A DNA stretch of 64,000 nucleotides from Anthonomus grandis grandis (GCF_022605725.1 NC_065548.1:12557644-12621643); one strand, 5' to 3'; counted from the first letter of the stretch, positions 34,140 to 47,079 are shown. Numbers and translations: made by a program. Notes: generated by a model from the letters alone, not told the origin.

Positions 34140-35180
34140 AGTGCGACATGCTGCAGTAAGTGTAAATATGTAAGAAAGTGGTGGATGTTTTGTATATTTT
34201 TTTTTTTAGAGACGAATATTTTTTGTTCGATAATTTATAATAAAAACCATACATAAATAATAATCTTAACTAAATAGTCCGACTTTATCGTTATAAATAA
34301 AAAACAAGTAATCGTACCCATTTAAGTTATGCATTAAATATATTTTTTTATAAAAAATAATTTTCCATCTTCATTAATTTTCCTTTTTCATTTTATAATA
34401 AATGCAATATGCTATATAAAATATAAATGTGTAAGAGAATCCGTGAGGTTTTGTTATTTTTTTTAAATTTTAGTTTAAATGTTGTCAATTTCTAGGATTA
34501 AATTTTAAATAAATTTTTCGGTTCATTATTTAAATATTTTTAGATAATCCGGCTTTATCGTCATAAATAAAAAAACAAAGGATCCTAGTTAAAATACGTT
34601 TTTTTCTTTATAAAAAATAATTTCATATCTACATGAATGTATGTCTAGTTATTTGATTATATAATTAATGTAATATACTTTATAAAAGATAAATGTATAA
34701 AAAAGTCATGACGTGATTTTTTTTTTTAAATTTTTGTTTAAATGCTTTCAGTCTTTAGGATCAAATTGTAAATTAATTTTTTGTTCATAATTTAAATATT
34801 TTTTTCAGTAATTATTCTTTAACATGCCTAAATAATTTAATTGTGTTCTAAGGAATAGGATATGCTAGAAAAATATAAAGATGTAAGAAAGTGGTGGATA
34901 TTTTGCATATTTTTATTATTTTTTTTAAATTTTCGTAAACATTTTTATAGTCGATAATTTGTAATAAAAATATCATAAAAAACTTAGTTAAGTGATAATC
35001 TTGACTAAATAATCTGACTTTATCGTTTTAAATAAGAAACGAGGAATCCTGGCCATTTAAGTTATGCATTAAAATATATTTTTGTGCGTAAAAAAATGTT
35101 TTTATTTTATAATTAATGCAATATGCTATATAAAAGATAAGTGTGTAAAGAAGTCATGATGTTTTGTTTATTGTTGGTGG
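34140..35180. repeat. degenerate tandem repeat, unit about 260 bp, about 4 copies
   Basis: The phrase 'GTAAGA(A/G)A(G/A)T(G/C)...GTGGATGTTTTG' recurs at about 34167, 34430, 34690 (variant), 34888 and 35147. The phrase 'CTAAATAGTCCGACTTTATCGTTATAAATAAAAAAC' recurs at about 34270, 34545 and 35003. 'GCAATATGCTATATAAAA' recurs at about 34404, 34672 (variant) and 35118. The unit is non-coding. The copies are equally diverged, so the array is old. Confidence 0.65.
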
Positions 35181-35199
35181 AAATATTGTCAGTTAATAA

Positions 35200-36830
35200 A
35201 TATTCTTTTAGTAATTTTTCAAAAATACTTAAACTAGTACTTTTTGAAAAATGAAGCAAATTACTAAATTTATAAAGGCCCTTTTATAATATTGAATTTT
35301 CCATGAGATCGTTTCTATTTCAAGATGTTACTCTGAAATACAATTTTCTCCTCGTTAAGAACATCATAATATTGTTTGTTTTTTACCAAATAAGCAGAAT
35401 GTAGACTTTCTGTTACACCAACAAGATCGTCTATATACAATAAAAACAATAAAATGACCAACACTGTACCTTGCCAAACCCCAATATTTAGCGAAATATA
35501 TTGTCAGAAATACTATTTTTTAACAATTTCATCTTAAAATTCTTCATACTTCTTTTACATACAATATCCTTTATTGTTGCTTTCTTGTGTTCAACATGAA
35601 CTGATAATATGCCGTAATTATAGATCTTTAGCGTCATATATACTTTATGAGATATGTGCTTATCTTGGTAATTATATAATCTATTGATATTTGACTTGAA
35701 GTACTTAATCTTGTTGTATTTTCAAATACTTGGGTGAAACCATACGTCAAATTTAATATTTAATGACTATAATAAGAAGGCTTAAGCAAATCATGGTTAA
35801 AGTCTCTCCATGATTAGGGTTATTCCATCAAAACCACTGACTGTATTTAAATATTCGGAATAACACTCATCAAATTTAGCATTTTCTTTTTGAGGAGGGT
35901 GGTATAAGATGCAACAATAATATTTATTATTGTCGATAGAAATAGTATCCAAACATAATTCTCACATAATCCATTTCTGTTAATTTTATATTTAATGCCT
36001 TTTTTATTAGAGCTATTACATCACCCGTCCTTCTTTTACTTGATGTAAATACTTATTCCATTTGGAAACCATATACATTCAATTCTGTCCCAGAAATATT
36101 ATCGGTTACATGAGTCTCATCATGAGAAATGTTACCCTTAATATTCAAATAACCTTGACAGTTTACACATCATATCTAATTTTATACTTTGATTTAATTA
36201 CTATTGCTGCTGCACATTCTTTACTATCATGACCCTGACCATATCAAGAACATAAACTTTTATTTTTACAATCTGTTTGCAAATGACCATATTTATTAAA
36301 TTTACAATATCTTATAATTTCATAGTTATTAAAAACCCAACATCTACTTGCCTAAATTTATTCGTTAAGTACATATCAATGTCCTATAAATATTAGATTG
36401 TACTTAAAATTTCCCGTTTAAAGTATTTGTTCTTCCAAGAATTATTAACCTATTAATCATATTTTCACTCCGAACACTGTAATCCTATGTTTGACTGTTT
36501 TAGATCTATTTAGTTCAAAATCTTCTTCAAGTTTACTTTTAATTTTGCCTGTACCGTTGAAATTTCTTTTTCAGTTCCACAGCTGAGTATAAGTCCTCCA
36601 TCTTTTGTAGTACGACCTACAGATACTCCAATGCCTATCTCACTTGGATTAACCTTATCCCTTAGATCTCTTTTCACTTGTTGGACATTCTTTTGTTGCC
36701 CCTTCTGTTTTACCAACAACACTTTCCTAATGTTTTTTTTTACTGACACACCTGCTGCATATGATTTACTCGATACAGATACAGTAAATGATCCATTCAA
36801 ATTATTTTTTCCTTGGTTTTTTTTAGCCTA
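35200..36830 (-). pseudogene. LINE ORF1 and endonuclease relic
   Basis: The minus strand first carries a gag-like ORF1 piece (36510-36800). It has KKGLVL-type sequence (VLLVKQKGQQ), then VNPSEIGIGVSVGRTTKDGG and LILSCGTEKEIST, the 'id....igi..+.t..Gg+ii.c' block of LINE/I- and jockey-type ORF1. Next comes a degraded zinc-knuckle stretch (about 36180-36320; YGHLQTDC, then C..YGQGHDSKEC). Below it is endonuclease sequence: SSKRRTGDVIALI (about 36040), then a DFN block near 35800 with the preceding Gly changed to Arg. The palm RT is absent. Frameshifts occur between all blocks. Confidence 0.65.
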
Positions 36831-39399
36831 GCTATTTTACTTTAAAATTTTTTATCAGGAGATTCAAATTTTCTTGCATACATTCGATTAAATTAGAGTC
36901 TATAAAACTTTCTTTCACTCTACTTCTTTTTCTTCACCTCTCAATCCTATTATTTTCTTTATCTACTTGATTTTATGTCTACATTTTCACGACAACTTTT
37001 TCATGTGAAATCCTTGTAAATCCACACTTTCATAACTACCATGATAAAATTATTTACAAGATGTGCACTGCAGAATTCACTTGAAGTCGTCAAAAATCAT
37101 TGTACATTTTCAACATTTATTACCACTTCGACACTCTCGTTTGACTCGTTGACCACGAAATATATTTGCTTGTCGGCTATTTTTCTTGGTTATTTTTTAA
37201 TTACTAGTGTGATTAATTGTCCATATAGTTTACAAATTAATTAAATCGATTATAGTCTCTAAAAGGCAAACATCGTAAAAAAATCGTGATTTTTTGGCCA
37301 CATTTTCTCATTAGAAATTGGGAGCTATAACTTGCAAAACATCCTGTGACCCGACCGTAAAAAAACTCTCTCATATTAAAATAAAATAAATTATTAAAAA
37401 CGCATTTATTTAAATTTTACTGAGACATTATCCCATGACAAAAAACTTCAATAAATTCCAATTATGCCCTTAAATATTCTTGATTTAATCTAAATATTGA
37501 CGACATTTTCTAAAATTTCCTGGATTTCTGTGCTCTTAACTATAAAATTACTCATCGAATTTATCCATTTTCCATTTGTCAAAATTCAATTAAAAGAAAA
37601 TTGTTTGTTCCTTATAATTTAATTTTTCTAAAAGAGAAATTATATTTAAATATTAATACCTGTAGAACAAAGTAAGCCAAATATAAACTTAAAATACAAT
37701 AAAATCTTCAGTAATTTTAACGGAAACTGCTTTTCAATTAACATTGCGTATGTGCATTTAAAAGGATTTCATGCCCGACAAAAAATCAGAAAAAGACCAT
37801 TATTTCTGCAGTTGCACTCTCGCGAAGAGAGAATGCAATTATTTATAGCCCGCAACAGTTTTTGAAATAAACGTTAACGCTACCACGGTTTATGCACGTA
37901 TATATGGAGCTTTCCACACAATATTCATTAAATCGATAATTATTTTACTTAGAAAATGTAGTTTCTAGATCAGTTTAGTTAGTGAAATAATGAGAACTTT
38001 AATTGCTATTTTTTTTTTATAGAATCGCGTTATCAAAATCATTCCTTATTAACGAGACTAAATTATTTAAATAATGATTTCAATATTATTTGCAGAACTT
38101 TCGTTTTAATAGAAATTAATTTTGGCATAACTTAAATTAACTGGCTACAATTGTGTGTTATTTATTTTTTTGCCTTTTATAAAACTAAAAAAATATTTTG
38201 TACTTATAAATACTGTTTTCCATTAAACCATAATTCTAATAATATTATATACAGGGAGGCTCACGTTTTAAGATGTTAACATTTGTATGATCTAATAAAA
38301 TTTAAAAAATATAATCAATGTCCTTCGACTGTTAATCTATACACGCACATAATCAAAATAAAATAATCTGTTGTGATTGATGCAAACAAAAAATTGGTCG
38401 TTTAATCCCTGTTTTTTACGTTTAATTTGCCCGATTAAAAAAACTAAAACAGTTTTTTTCAGTTCGTGGAAAAATATCCATTAGATATCAGATGTCCCAT
38501 TAAAACGAACTTTTTTTATCAGTTTCAAATTAATTACTTTCCATATCGAAAAACCATCAAAAGCATTATTAAAATCAGAATTTAATATTAATGTCGCTCG
38601 TTCATATTATTGTCAACCGACATCGATGCCGATAGGCAGTTTCAAATAAATTTCCGTTTTTGCTTGCATAATCAGTTTTCAATAAATAACAGAAAATTTA
38701 TTAGTATTAATAATCACCAATTTAAAATCGGATATTATGTGGATGGGGGTGCTTTCGAATATGCTCAATAATAATTTAAAATTTATCATGTTACGAAATT
38801 AAAATTTTGTTTGTTTAATTACAATTAAATGATTTTAACGCTCAAGGGTTTTTAGGTAAAAATTCACTTCAATTTAAAGGTCTTTTTTCAAATTCGGGAA
38901 ATTAATTTTTCTCTTTGCAAATTATACCAGTTCTTTAAACCCTTTGATGTCCATTATTTAACTATCTACCGATTTATGAGAGAGCTTATTTAAAGTTTTT
39001 AATTAGAAAGCTGCTTTTGAGCTTATTAATATTTAAGTTTATGGTAAACCGATGAACTCTTTTTTTAAAGTTTGCTTTAATTAATAAGAATATTATGACC
39101 TTAAATATATTTATATTTTGAGGCTAATAATGAAAGCTTATAAAATCATCGAGTTTATTGCAGCATAAACAAAGATGCTCAGTTGATAGTGTTTGTATAA
39201 TATGTCAAACATTGGTTACAAGGATATGTTTAACTAGGGCATCACCAAACTTTAAATCTTTATTAAATGCTTTAAAAAATCTTTAAAATAATTCCTTTTT
39301 TAGTTTTTCATGTTTCGCTAGGTATAATTTTATTAATTTATTTTGTTGCAAATCGATTACTGAGATTTTAGCTTGTTGCATAGACTGGATTCAAATAGA
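36831..39399. other. no gene seen
   Basis: AT-rich with mildly GC-richer stretches at about 37780-37920 and 38390-38660. A lone TACAGGGAGG string at 38250 resembles a mariner-type terminus but has no partner. Open frames here are chance. Confidence 0.4.
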
Positions 39400-40320
39400 A
39401 AAAAAAGGGATAAAATATGATTGTCAAAAAAGTAATATTAAACACTATAAGGAAAAAATACTGGGTTATGAATTATAAAAGTTTAAAAATTACTGTCAAG
39501 GTTAATTAACGGCTAGAGGTTGTGATCATAAAAATCACAGTTGTGATGAACAGTTATCCTAATGCAGTCCATAAATATTTTTTTAAAGATTCAATATGCT
39601 TAAAGGAGCACTGTTCAGTTAAATATCTGTCGTATTTCAGCTTAGAAAATAAACATATTTTTTTTTATTGTAATTTAGCAATTTTAATATATCACTACTT
39701 ATATTTCTCTTTACTAATTTTAAAGATAGGAGTCATGATTTTTGACAATCACTGCCGAAATAAATAGTTGTGCCAATGGATCCCATACTGTTTAAAAATC
39801 ATAAAATTTAAGTTAATAAAATAACTCTCAAGATAAAAGAATATCATATTCAATTATTTTTTTTTTAACATTAGGTAAATTATTTTTTTTACTGGTTAGT
39901 GCCTTGACAATCATTATCAAAATGGAACACTGTTAAAAATATAAAAATACATTTTAACGCAACTCTTGATTTTTGAAAATCACTGTCGAGTTAAATATTG
40001 AATCGCACTTAAGCAAATAATTTGTTTTTAACTGGTTATGTATTAATAAATCTTTGAAGAAATAAATAGTTTCCATATCCAATACAACGAAGAAAAATAT
40101 TATTGATTCTAAATCTTGAACTTATTCCTACTGGTTATGTTCACCAATCTTAAAAACTACTGTCAAGGTAAATGTTACACGGAAACCAAAGAAAGAAAAA
40201 ACAATTTATTTACTAGTATTTGGTCAATCAAATTCTGCTTCATTTTAATTATGACACCTATTATATCCTCTGCATGTAGTAATGTATGTACACTTTTTTA
40301 AGATTCAACGATTGACACTA
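39400..40320. repeat. degenerate repeats around a CACTGTCAAGGTAAAT-like word
   Basis: Variants of AAAATCACTGTC(A/G)AGGT(T/A)AA occur at about 39488, 39745, 39973 and 40151, with 175-255 bp spacing. ACTGGTTA(T/G)GT also recurs at 39890, 40031 and 40129. This suggests an old, diverged tandem array. Open frames in it (39522-39767 and 40116-40301) are not taken as genes. Confidence 0.4.
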
Positions 40321-40389
40321 ATATTATAAATCCAGGACTCTCGAATCATAGACTGATCATAAAATTAGTGATAATACATTTATGACTAA

Positions 40390-40758
40390 TTTATTACTGT
40401 CTCAAATCAGCAACAACCAAAGGACTAAAAAAAGAGTGTTTTCAAAAGCTAACCTTCGAACCTTTGTCAGCATTTACAATGTTACTTCATGGAATTCTGT
40501 TCTTTTACATCATGATCCTTTAACTCACTTTTACATTGTGACTTAAAGCATCATCAATGAGACATCATCATATAAGATGATGTCTCATTCTTTCGAAGAA
40601 GACTAGGGAAAGTTTGGTATACTCGAGGTTTAAAAGTGTCATCTTTGAATATGATATGTTTTTGCATATACTTACAAGAAAATACTTTGTCTTTTATCCC
40701 ATATTTAAATAACTATAGATGTTTGTATAGAAGAACCATCAAATTTGCCAGGAGAAGA
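40390..40758 (+). pseudogene. LINE ORF2 fragment, left of the mariner insertion
   Basis: A frame reads RTKKRVFSKANLRTFVSIYN followed by VTSWNSVL. This matches the 'rkFs..nl..f...l....W..v' start of the post-endonuclease region of jockey/CR1-type LINEs. It is in the same orientation as the RT fragment at 42080-43030, on the other side of the mariner, and is probably the same original copy. Confidence 0.5.
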
Positions 40759-40760
40759 TA

Positions 40761-42077
40761 AAAAGTGTTTTTTTTAGAGGCATAGAACTTTCATTTGGCA
40801 ACACTATTTTTTATGACAGCCGACCTGACAGTTCTGGGTTATTTTTAGATTAGTTTATTTTTGGCAATTCATCATGGACAGACTCACGCCGGAGCAACGT
40901 TTCCAAATTATTCAAATTTATTTTAAATGACATGGTTTTATTCGAGAAATACATCGGGCATTACGTGAGTTTTATGGTGCTCATAATCGTCCTTTAGAAA
41001 GATTAATTCGAGAAACTGTTGATCGTTTTCGCAATACTTTTACTCTAGTCGACAATACGCATCCCGTAAGACGCCGTACAGTGCGCATGCAACAAGCGAT
41101 AGCTGCTGTGCAGCATAGTGTTGATAATGATCCAAATGTGTTAATTCGTCGTCGTTCTCAACAAGTGAACTTATGTCCATCCACTTTATGGAAAATTTTG
41201 CGCAAAGATCTCGGATTGCGAGCATATAAAATTCAACTTGTCCAGGAGTTGAAATTCCAGGATCATCTTTTGCGCCGTACATTAGCTGAATGGGCGGAAG
41301 GAAAGATTGCTGTTGGTCCACGATTTCATATAAAAATTTTGTTCAGTGATGAAGCACACTTTTGGTTAAATGGCTATGTAAACAAGCAGAATTGCCGAAT
41401 TTGGGGGGATGAGAATCCACGAGCTATTGGCGAAAAACCGTTACATCCAGAAAAACTAACCGTTTGGTGCGCTTTATGGGCCGGTGGAATCATTGGTCCT
41501 TATGTCTTGAAATAGTCTAAGAAATGCTGATGGTCAGAACGTTACAGTAAATGGTGAGCGATACAGAAACATGATAACCAACTTTTTTGTGCCTCAATTG
41601 GAAGCCGTTGCAGGCGTTGCAGAAATGTGGGTTCAGCAGGACGGTGTCACGTGCCATACAGCGCACCAAACAATTAATTTACTGCAAGAGACACTTGAGC
41701 AACGAATAATTTCAAGAAATGGACCTGTAAACTGGCCAGCTCGTTCGTGCGACTTTACGCCATTAGATTATTTTCTTTGGGGCCATGTTAAGTCGCAAAT
41801 CTACGCTAATAAACCCGAAACACTTGAGCACTTGGAAGCCAACATACGACGCGCGATTTCTGCAATACAGCCTGCAGTACTGGAAAGAGTGTGTGAAAAT
41901 TGGATCTCTAGATTACGCCACGTACGCGCCAGCCGTAGGGGTCATATGCCCGAAATCATTTTTAAATATTAATGCCAAAAAAAACTCTTTAATATAAAAG
42001 CAAATTCGTTCATATCAATAACATATTTTGTGTTTAATTTCAATTTAAAGTTCTCCGCCTCTAAAAAAAACACCCTT
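40761..42077 (+). mobile_element. mariner-type transposon with 30-bp inverted repeats
   Basis: A compact 1.3-kb element. The left end AAAAGTGTTTTTTTTAGAGG matches the reverse complement of the right end (about 42040-42077) over about 30 bp, including AGAGGC(A/G)(T/G)AGAACTTT. TA lies outside both ends (40759-40760 and 42078-42079), the mariner target duplication. One transposase gene fills the interior. The inverted repeats are short, unlike the two long-armed mariners in this window. It sits inside a LINE relic. Confidence 0.88.
40874..41972 (+). pseudogene. mariner/IS630-type transposase with one stop and one frameshift
   Basis: The start is the ATG at 40874 (MDRLTPEQRFQIIQIYFK), the usual N-terminus of this insect transposase family. 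A TGA at 40928 interrupts the first helix-turn-helix. The frame then runs to 41515, through a second DNA-binding region (VNLCPSTLWKILRKDL, about 41165-41212) and FSDEAHFWLNG (first catalytic Asp, about 41342). After a stop and frameshift between 41512 and 41530 it resumes with VNGERYR, WVQQDGVTCHTA (second Asp, about 41641) and WPARSCDFTPLDYFLWG (third Asp). It ends at TAA 41970-41972. Thirty-six residues separate the second and third Asp. Length is about 366 codons, near normal. With only two lesions it is the best-preserved transposase here, but it is inactive as read. Confidence 0.9.
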
Positions 42078-43030
42078 TATTTCAATGACCGTGTGAGTGA
42101 TGCTAAAAATAAACGGCGTGAGAGTTGGTGTGTTGTAAATGGTTTTACAGGTAGCAATGGATCAAATTTATTTATAAATTTAAAGGCGGATTTATTTAAT
42201 GATTCTTACACCATTACTGCTGCTTATGCGAGAAACTCTACGTTCTCAACTTCTGAATTCAATTTTATGGATTAACTAATCTCGCTGTCTTTTTTATCCT
42301 GCTGACAAAACGGAATTTAAAAGTTCGACAAAAAAATTCAAAATAAAAAAACTTTTGGATAGGATGGTATTTCCATTGAAACTCTCAAGCTCTCTGCAAC
42401 TACTTCCTGATACTGCATTGGCTGTTCTTTCTAAAACCATAAATCAAAATTTTATTTCGGGTGTGTTTCCTAGTAGTTGTAAGTTGGCCAAGGTTGTACC
42501 ACCTCTTTTTAAGAATGATGATACTGAATCTCCCGCAACTATCAACCATTATATAGTGCTGACAGAACATCTAACACTAATGCACAATAAATTTAACCAT
42601 TAAATTACAGGCCAATCAGCCTAACATGCTCGCTCAGCAATATCTTGGAAACAATTATTACAAAAGCCTTATCATCATTTGTTCTAGAAAACCGGAACAT
42701 CACTGAAAACCAAGAACTACAAACTTTTTTACCTGCCTAAATGAATAGCCTCAAATAATAAACAATGGACAACCAATAGATGTGTTTGATCTAGACTACA
42801 AAAAAGCTGTTGACAAGGAACCTTTACAAGTTGAACCATTTTGCTGGAATAAGAGCATATTTGCTGGACATTCGCACAGATTACTCGCAAATCTAGAACC
42901 TTTAGAGTGAGGGTCAATGGACAGCTTTCAGAACTAAAGTTCAGTTCTTGGACCCGTGCTATTCACACGCTATATTACGAACCTAGTTAAAAACTTACAA
43001 TTCTTAACCTCTAAGTTCTAAAACTCTTGA
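42078..43030 (+). pseudogene. LINE reverse transcriptase fragment, right of the mariner insertion
   Basis: It begins with the ORF2 linker (DAKNKRRESWCVVNGFTGS, about 42100-42160; FINLKADLFND, then STSEFNFMD). It continues into RT: SGVFPSSCKLAKVVPPLFKN (about 42458-42517), then NYRPISLTCSLSNILETIIT in another frame (about 42608-42665), and DYKKAVDKE near 42793-42820, a mutated AFD block. After that a 'LNHFAGIRAYLLDI' block and the 'GSvLGPvLFt.yi.dL' region survive as fragments (to about 43000). Several frameshifts and stops are present. Confidence 0.75.
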
Positions 43031-44719
43031 GGTTCAGGAGGTTCACTGTAGATTCGACATTAAATTTTTTGACGTATATAGCTGAGACAGCAAAGAAGGA
43101 TTTATTTTATTATATTTTTTGTATTGTTTGTAATAGTTTGTAATTATTTACTGTAGCTTATACCTAAAATGTGGTTTTTTTTCCAACGTAATTTATTATT
43201 GAAGCCGGAGAAAAACATTTTTTTACCGGAATATTGTATATATTGCTAAAATTATTTTAAATCTATCTCCTACGTATGACCCCCATCGATTTTATTGCAC
43301 ATTTATGCGGCGGAGTTTTGTTTAACTATAACGTATAAAAACGTGCATCATTTTATGTTATTTGTTAAAAAAGAGAATTTATATATTTTTTTATGGTTAT
43401 TTTGCTATTAATGGAAAACCATCAATTAAATTGTGTTCTGAATAACAGCTATTTTTTTATAAAAATAAATGTTATAATAATAATTGGGAGAAAAATATTA
43501 ATAAAATGCTTGGTGGATTTTTGGTTTACCAATATATTGACACTAATATTTCAATTTATCCAAGCAAATTAAACTGGAAAAATTAGCAGAAAATTTCAAC
43601 CCCTAGAACGTCCTAAATTGTTTGTTTTGTATTAGTTTAAATTGAAATGCATGTAACCCCGGACATTTATATATCAAACGTTGTGACAATTCACGACACG
43701 TTTTCCAGCAGAAAATTATTCATTTCAATTTTTCAATTATACAAACAAGTGCGGTGTTCCGGACAGTGACATATGAAACCTGTATATTTGCAACACCTTC
43801 GCGTGTGGGCGTGAGTCCAGTTAATTTGTTATCCCCGTGTTATCACGGCATATCAGCGTATTTCCAGCTCAAATGCTTAATTACTCCTCGGCCACAACAA
43901 AATTAGTTTGGGTTTGTTTTCATTTTATTTTTTGAGATTAAATTTGAAAGAAAATAGGTGCTTTTATCCATTAAGCATTTTGAGATTAGATTATGTAGTA
44001 CAATGACTTTTCCCCTGTGTAGATTCAACCTTATTAATTTTGATCAAGAAGAACAACATTTAAGTAAGTTATGTAAAGATTTTTTGGTAAAAAAGCCAGA
44101 AAATTTAATTATTTAAAATTTCAGAAATTTTCAAAAAATACAAAATTAAAGAAGGTTTAGAAAAAAAATTTAAGAGAGCTTAAAAATCATTGCATGAATA
44201 AATAGCAATTAAAAAGGCATTAGTTTTAAGAAATATATGTAAGGTAAGGTTTAAATTTTTTTTCTTCTTATTTGTTGTCTGGTCCACACAGAAACGGTTT
44301 CAAAAACAGAAAGTAACGTTAGTTAAGTTAGTTAAGAGTTACAGAAACGGTAAAAAGGTTTCGTATTAAAAATATCTATTAAGTAAAAAAAAATTAAAGA
44401 TTTTTAAAATTTTTTATCGGTTGTACTCTTACGGGACTTTTAATTAAATATTCTTAAAAAAAAAGAACGCCGCTGCATTTTTAAAAATAAAAATCAAATT
44501 TGATTCATTATCCTTTTATGTACAATGCAAGGTTCTATGTCAGCTATGTCAGTTTACATGGAAATTAAAAGTTTTTCTACAGGAAATTCGCTCTACCTAA
44601 AGAAAAATATTACTAGAGATAAGATCCATTGTATTTATAAATGGTTGAATATTCGTATAATTATTAGTACAATTTTACTGAAGCCAGCTAAGTTATGAAG
44701 AATTCCTGGATATATTGTA
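43031..44719. other. no gene; GC-richer patch at 43670-43880
   Basis: AT-rich DNA. The patch includes ACCTTCGCGTGTGGGCGTGA (43796-43815), is unlike its flanks and has no copy elsewhere in the window. No coding signal. Confidence 0.35.
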
Positions 44720-46110
44720 ATCTCCAGCTCTATTTAAAGGCCTAAGTCATTTGTAACAAAAACAAAATTAAAGATTAGGTATTCTTAGTACCAAAATTTG
44801 AACCATATTATGTTTGACTCATCATGGATAACTGGAGTTTTTTAAGTTCCCAGAGGTCAAGGGTATTAAGAAAAAGCAAATGAAGTGTCCTTGTCTTATA
44901 TACTTCAGGTCCTTGAGCAAGCTGTAAAGCGTAAATAAATTCTGAGGTACTGACGTGAAGTTCACAGAATTTCACAAAATGATCTGTATGAATTTCTGGA
45001 CTCATCTAGAGTTATCGGAGATCAAACAACTTGGACACTTCTTGTTTCTTTGTGAGAAAGCAGTACCTCGAATACCGTACCAAATATATTAAACCATTTT
45101 TTCTACAGTATATTCAACTGACTTAACAAGAGCAAGAAGTTCTAAGTGAACTTGTCAGTTTTCTCCCAGAAACCCCAATCAAATCAAATTGGATTAAATA
45201 AAATTAAATTAAATAACATAATAAGAATTACGAGTACTTCAATAGTTTAGTAATGCTATGGCCGTACCAAGAGCAATATTAAACAACAGCGCACATTAAT
45301 ATTTCAGTCTTACCCTTTTTTAAGTTTATTTATAATCCTAAAATAAAAATAAAAAGGAAAAAGAACAAGATATTATTCATATGTGCAGTATGCATCTGAT
45401 ATAAGACGTAAAAAAACAAGAATAAATTATAACAATAATGTTAATAAAACAAATTAGCTACCTATATCTATCTTAATATAATTTTGTTTTAACCATTTGG
45501 AGATTTATTGATAAAACTAGGTCTAGTGAATTCCTGTCGCAATATAGGAAAAGAATTAAAAGTTTTAGAAGCTATAAATTCGAGTAATCTCGAGCCAACA
45601 TTTCTTTGCTAAACCTTGTTCTGGTTTGATAGTTATGGTAAGTTCTTTGCTTTAAATAATTAGCAATATAACTTAACAAATAAAAGCATTAGCTTAATTA
45701 TTCGCTTCTGCACAACAACCAAATTGTGGGAAGAGCGCTACCTTACGCATACCATAAGTTATTGCTTATACTAATGAGTGGTACTTTGCATAAAGTTGAT
45801 TCCTTATAAGTGATCATTGCAATAAGTCATTTTGGTTTTACATCTTGGACTGGTCTAAGAGGCTTGAGCTCGTTTTAGCTTTCTCTGAATTAAATGAACA
45901 ATTTTCTTACAGAATATTTAAATTAGTGAGCATGAATGGCATTCTGAGATATAATCAAGGAAACTCAGAATTCGCTCTCAAAAACCGACTGTTTAATAAA
46001 TCCATCGGAGTCCATCGGAGGTTCTGACATGAACCTTGCACTGCGCAAAATCAAATTTGCCCCAAACTGAAGAAGAAGTTTAGAAATAATTTTTGTTTGT
46101 CAATGACCAG
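44720..46110 (+). repeat. dispersed repeat, copy 2 (related to 27990-28800)
   Basis: Contains the three shared phrases described for the first copy, in the same order but spread over about 1.3 kb. One copy has therefore lost or gained sequence. A short tandem repeat CCATCGGAGT(CCATCGGAG) lies at 46002-46020. No coding function is evident; small frames within it are chance. Confidence 0.5.
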
Positions 46111-46299
46111 TGAAGTACAATTTTTTCTTTACGGATATTCATTTAAGAATACCGTACGATTTTTGTAAATCTCACTAATCACTTTGAACATAACCCTTAA
46201 TATCGTAAATTCGTAGTCCGATGGTTGGAACTTTTGGTGTGACACTCAAATTACAAGACAGTTGTAGTGTAGTGGTAAGACGGTTTCGTAATTTGATGG

Positions 46300-46650
46300 T
46301 CAATTAAGTATTAACTAAGATATTAAGGAATAAATGCAAGTAAGTAGTTCCAACCTTAATATGCGTCGAAGCAAACTTTCAGGCCCGGTATCTCAAAAAC
46401 TATTATTCTGACAAGAACAATTATTCTTACTGTTAATTTCATTAAAAACTACAACTCTTAATAAGATACTTATGATTGTTAGATTATTAATAACTGAGAT
46501 ATTAAGCCATAAGTATGAGTAAGTAGTTCCAAGCCTATTATGCGTCAAAGCAAATTTCCAGGAGCTATACCTCGAAAACTGTCATTCTGATAAGAAAAAA
46601 TTGTTTGTAATTTTTGTTCACCTCATTAAAAACTACAACTTCGGAAAAAA
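46300..46650. repeat. tandem duplication, unit about 175-180 bp
   Basis: Both copies carry AAGTAAGTAGTTCCAA(C/G)CCT(T/A), then ATGCGTC(G/A)AAGCAAA(C/T)TT(T/C)C, then ATTCTGA(C/T)AAGAA and ATTAAAAACTACAACT. The first is at about 46335-46455, the second at about 46510-46635. The following stretch to 46840 ends at an ACACCCTGTG string, a possible transposon terminus. Confidence 0.65.
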
Positions 46651-47079
46651 TTGGTAACATTATCAATTAATATTATGTGAGTTATTAAGATATAACCACT
46701 AATAAAAAATTTAAAAAATCTTTCAAATTAAGAAAACGCATTTTGCAACTCGAAAACCCGTGTATCCAATTTCATAAAAATATTTTAAAAATAAAAAAGT
46801 TATGGCTGAAAAAAATTTTTTTTCCTTTAATATTAACACCCTGTGTTTTAAAAATGAAGCTTTTCTCGATATATGTTTATAAAAAAAAATAAGGCTTATT
46901 AATAAAGTTTAACGTCCTTAGTGTGAAATGGAAAAAAAGTTTCGCAGGTTTAGAACTGCAAATAAAAGTGATTTAATGTCAGAAGAAATGCCGACGTTTC
47001 GGCTTTTATTTGGGTCATGTTCAGGACATTTGTGAGCTTTTGCAAAATGTGTATAGAAAATCTAAATTTAGAGAAAAAT

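Noticed and set aside
38250..38270. TACAGGGAGG string as a transposon end
   Set aside because: No facing terminus found within 1 kb, and the string is one mismatch from the motif.
41040..41321. 93-codon minus-strand open frame
   Set aside because: A shadow of the plus-strand mariner transposase.
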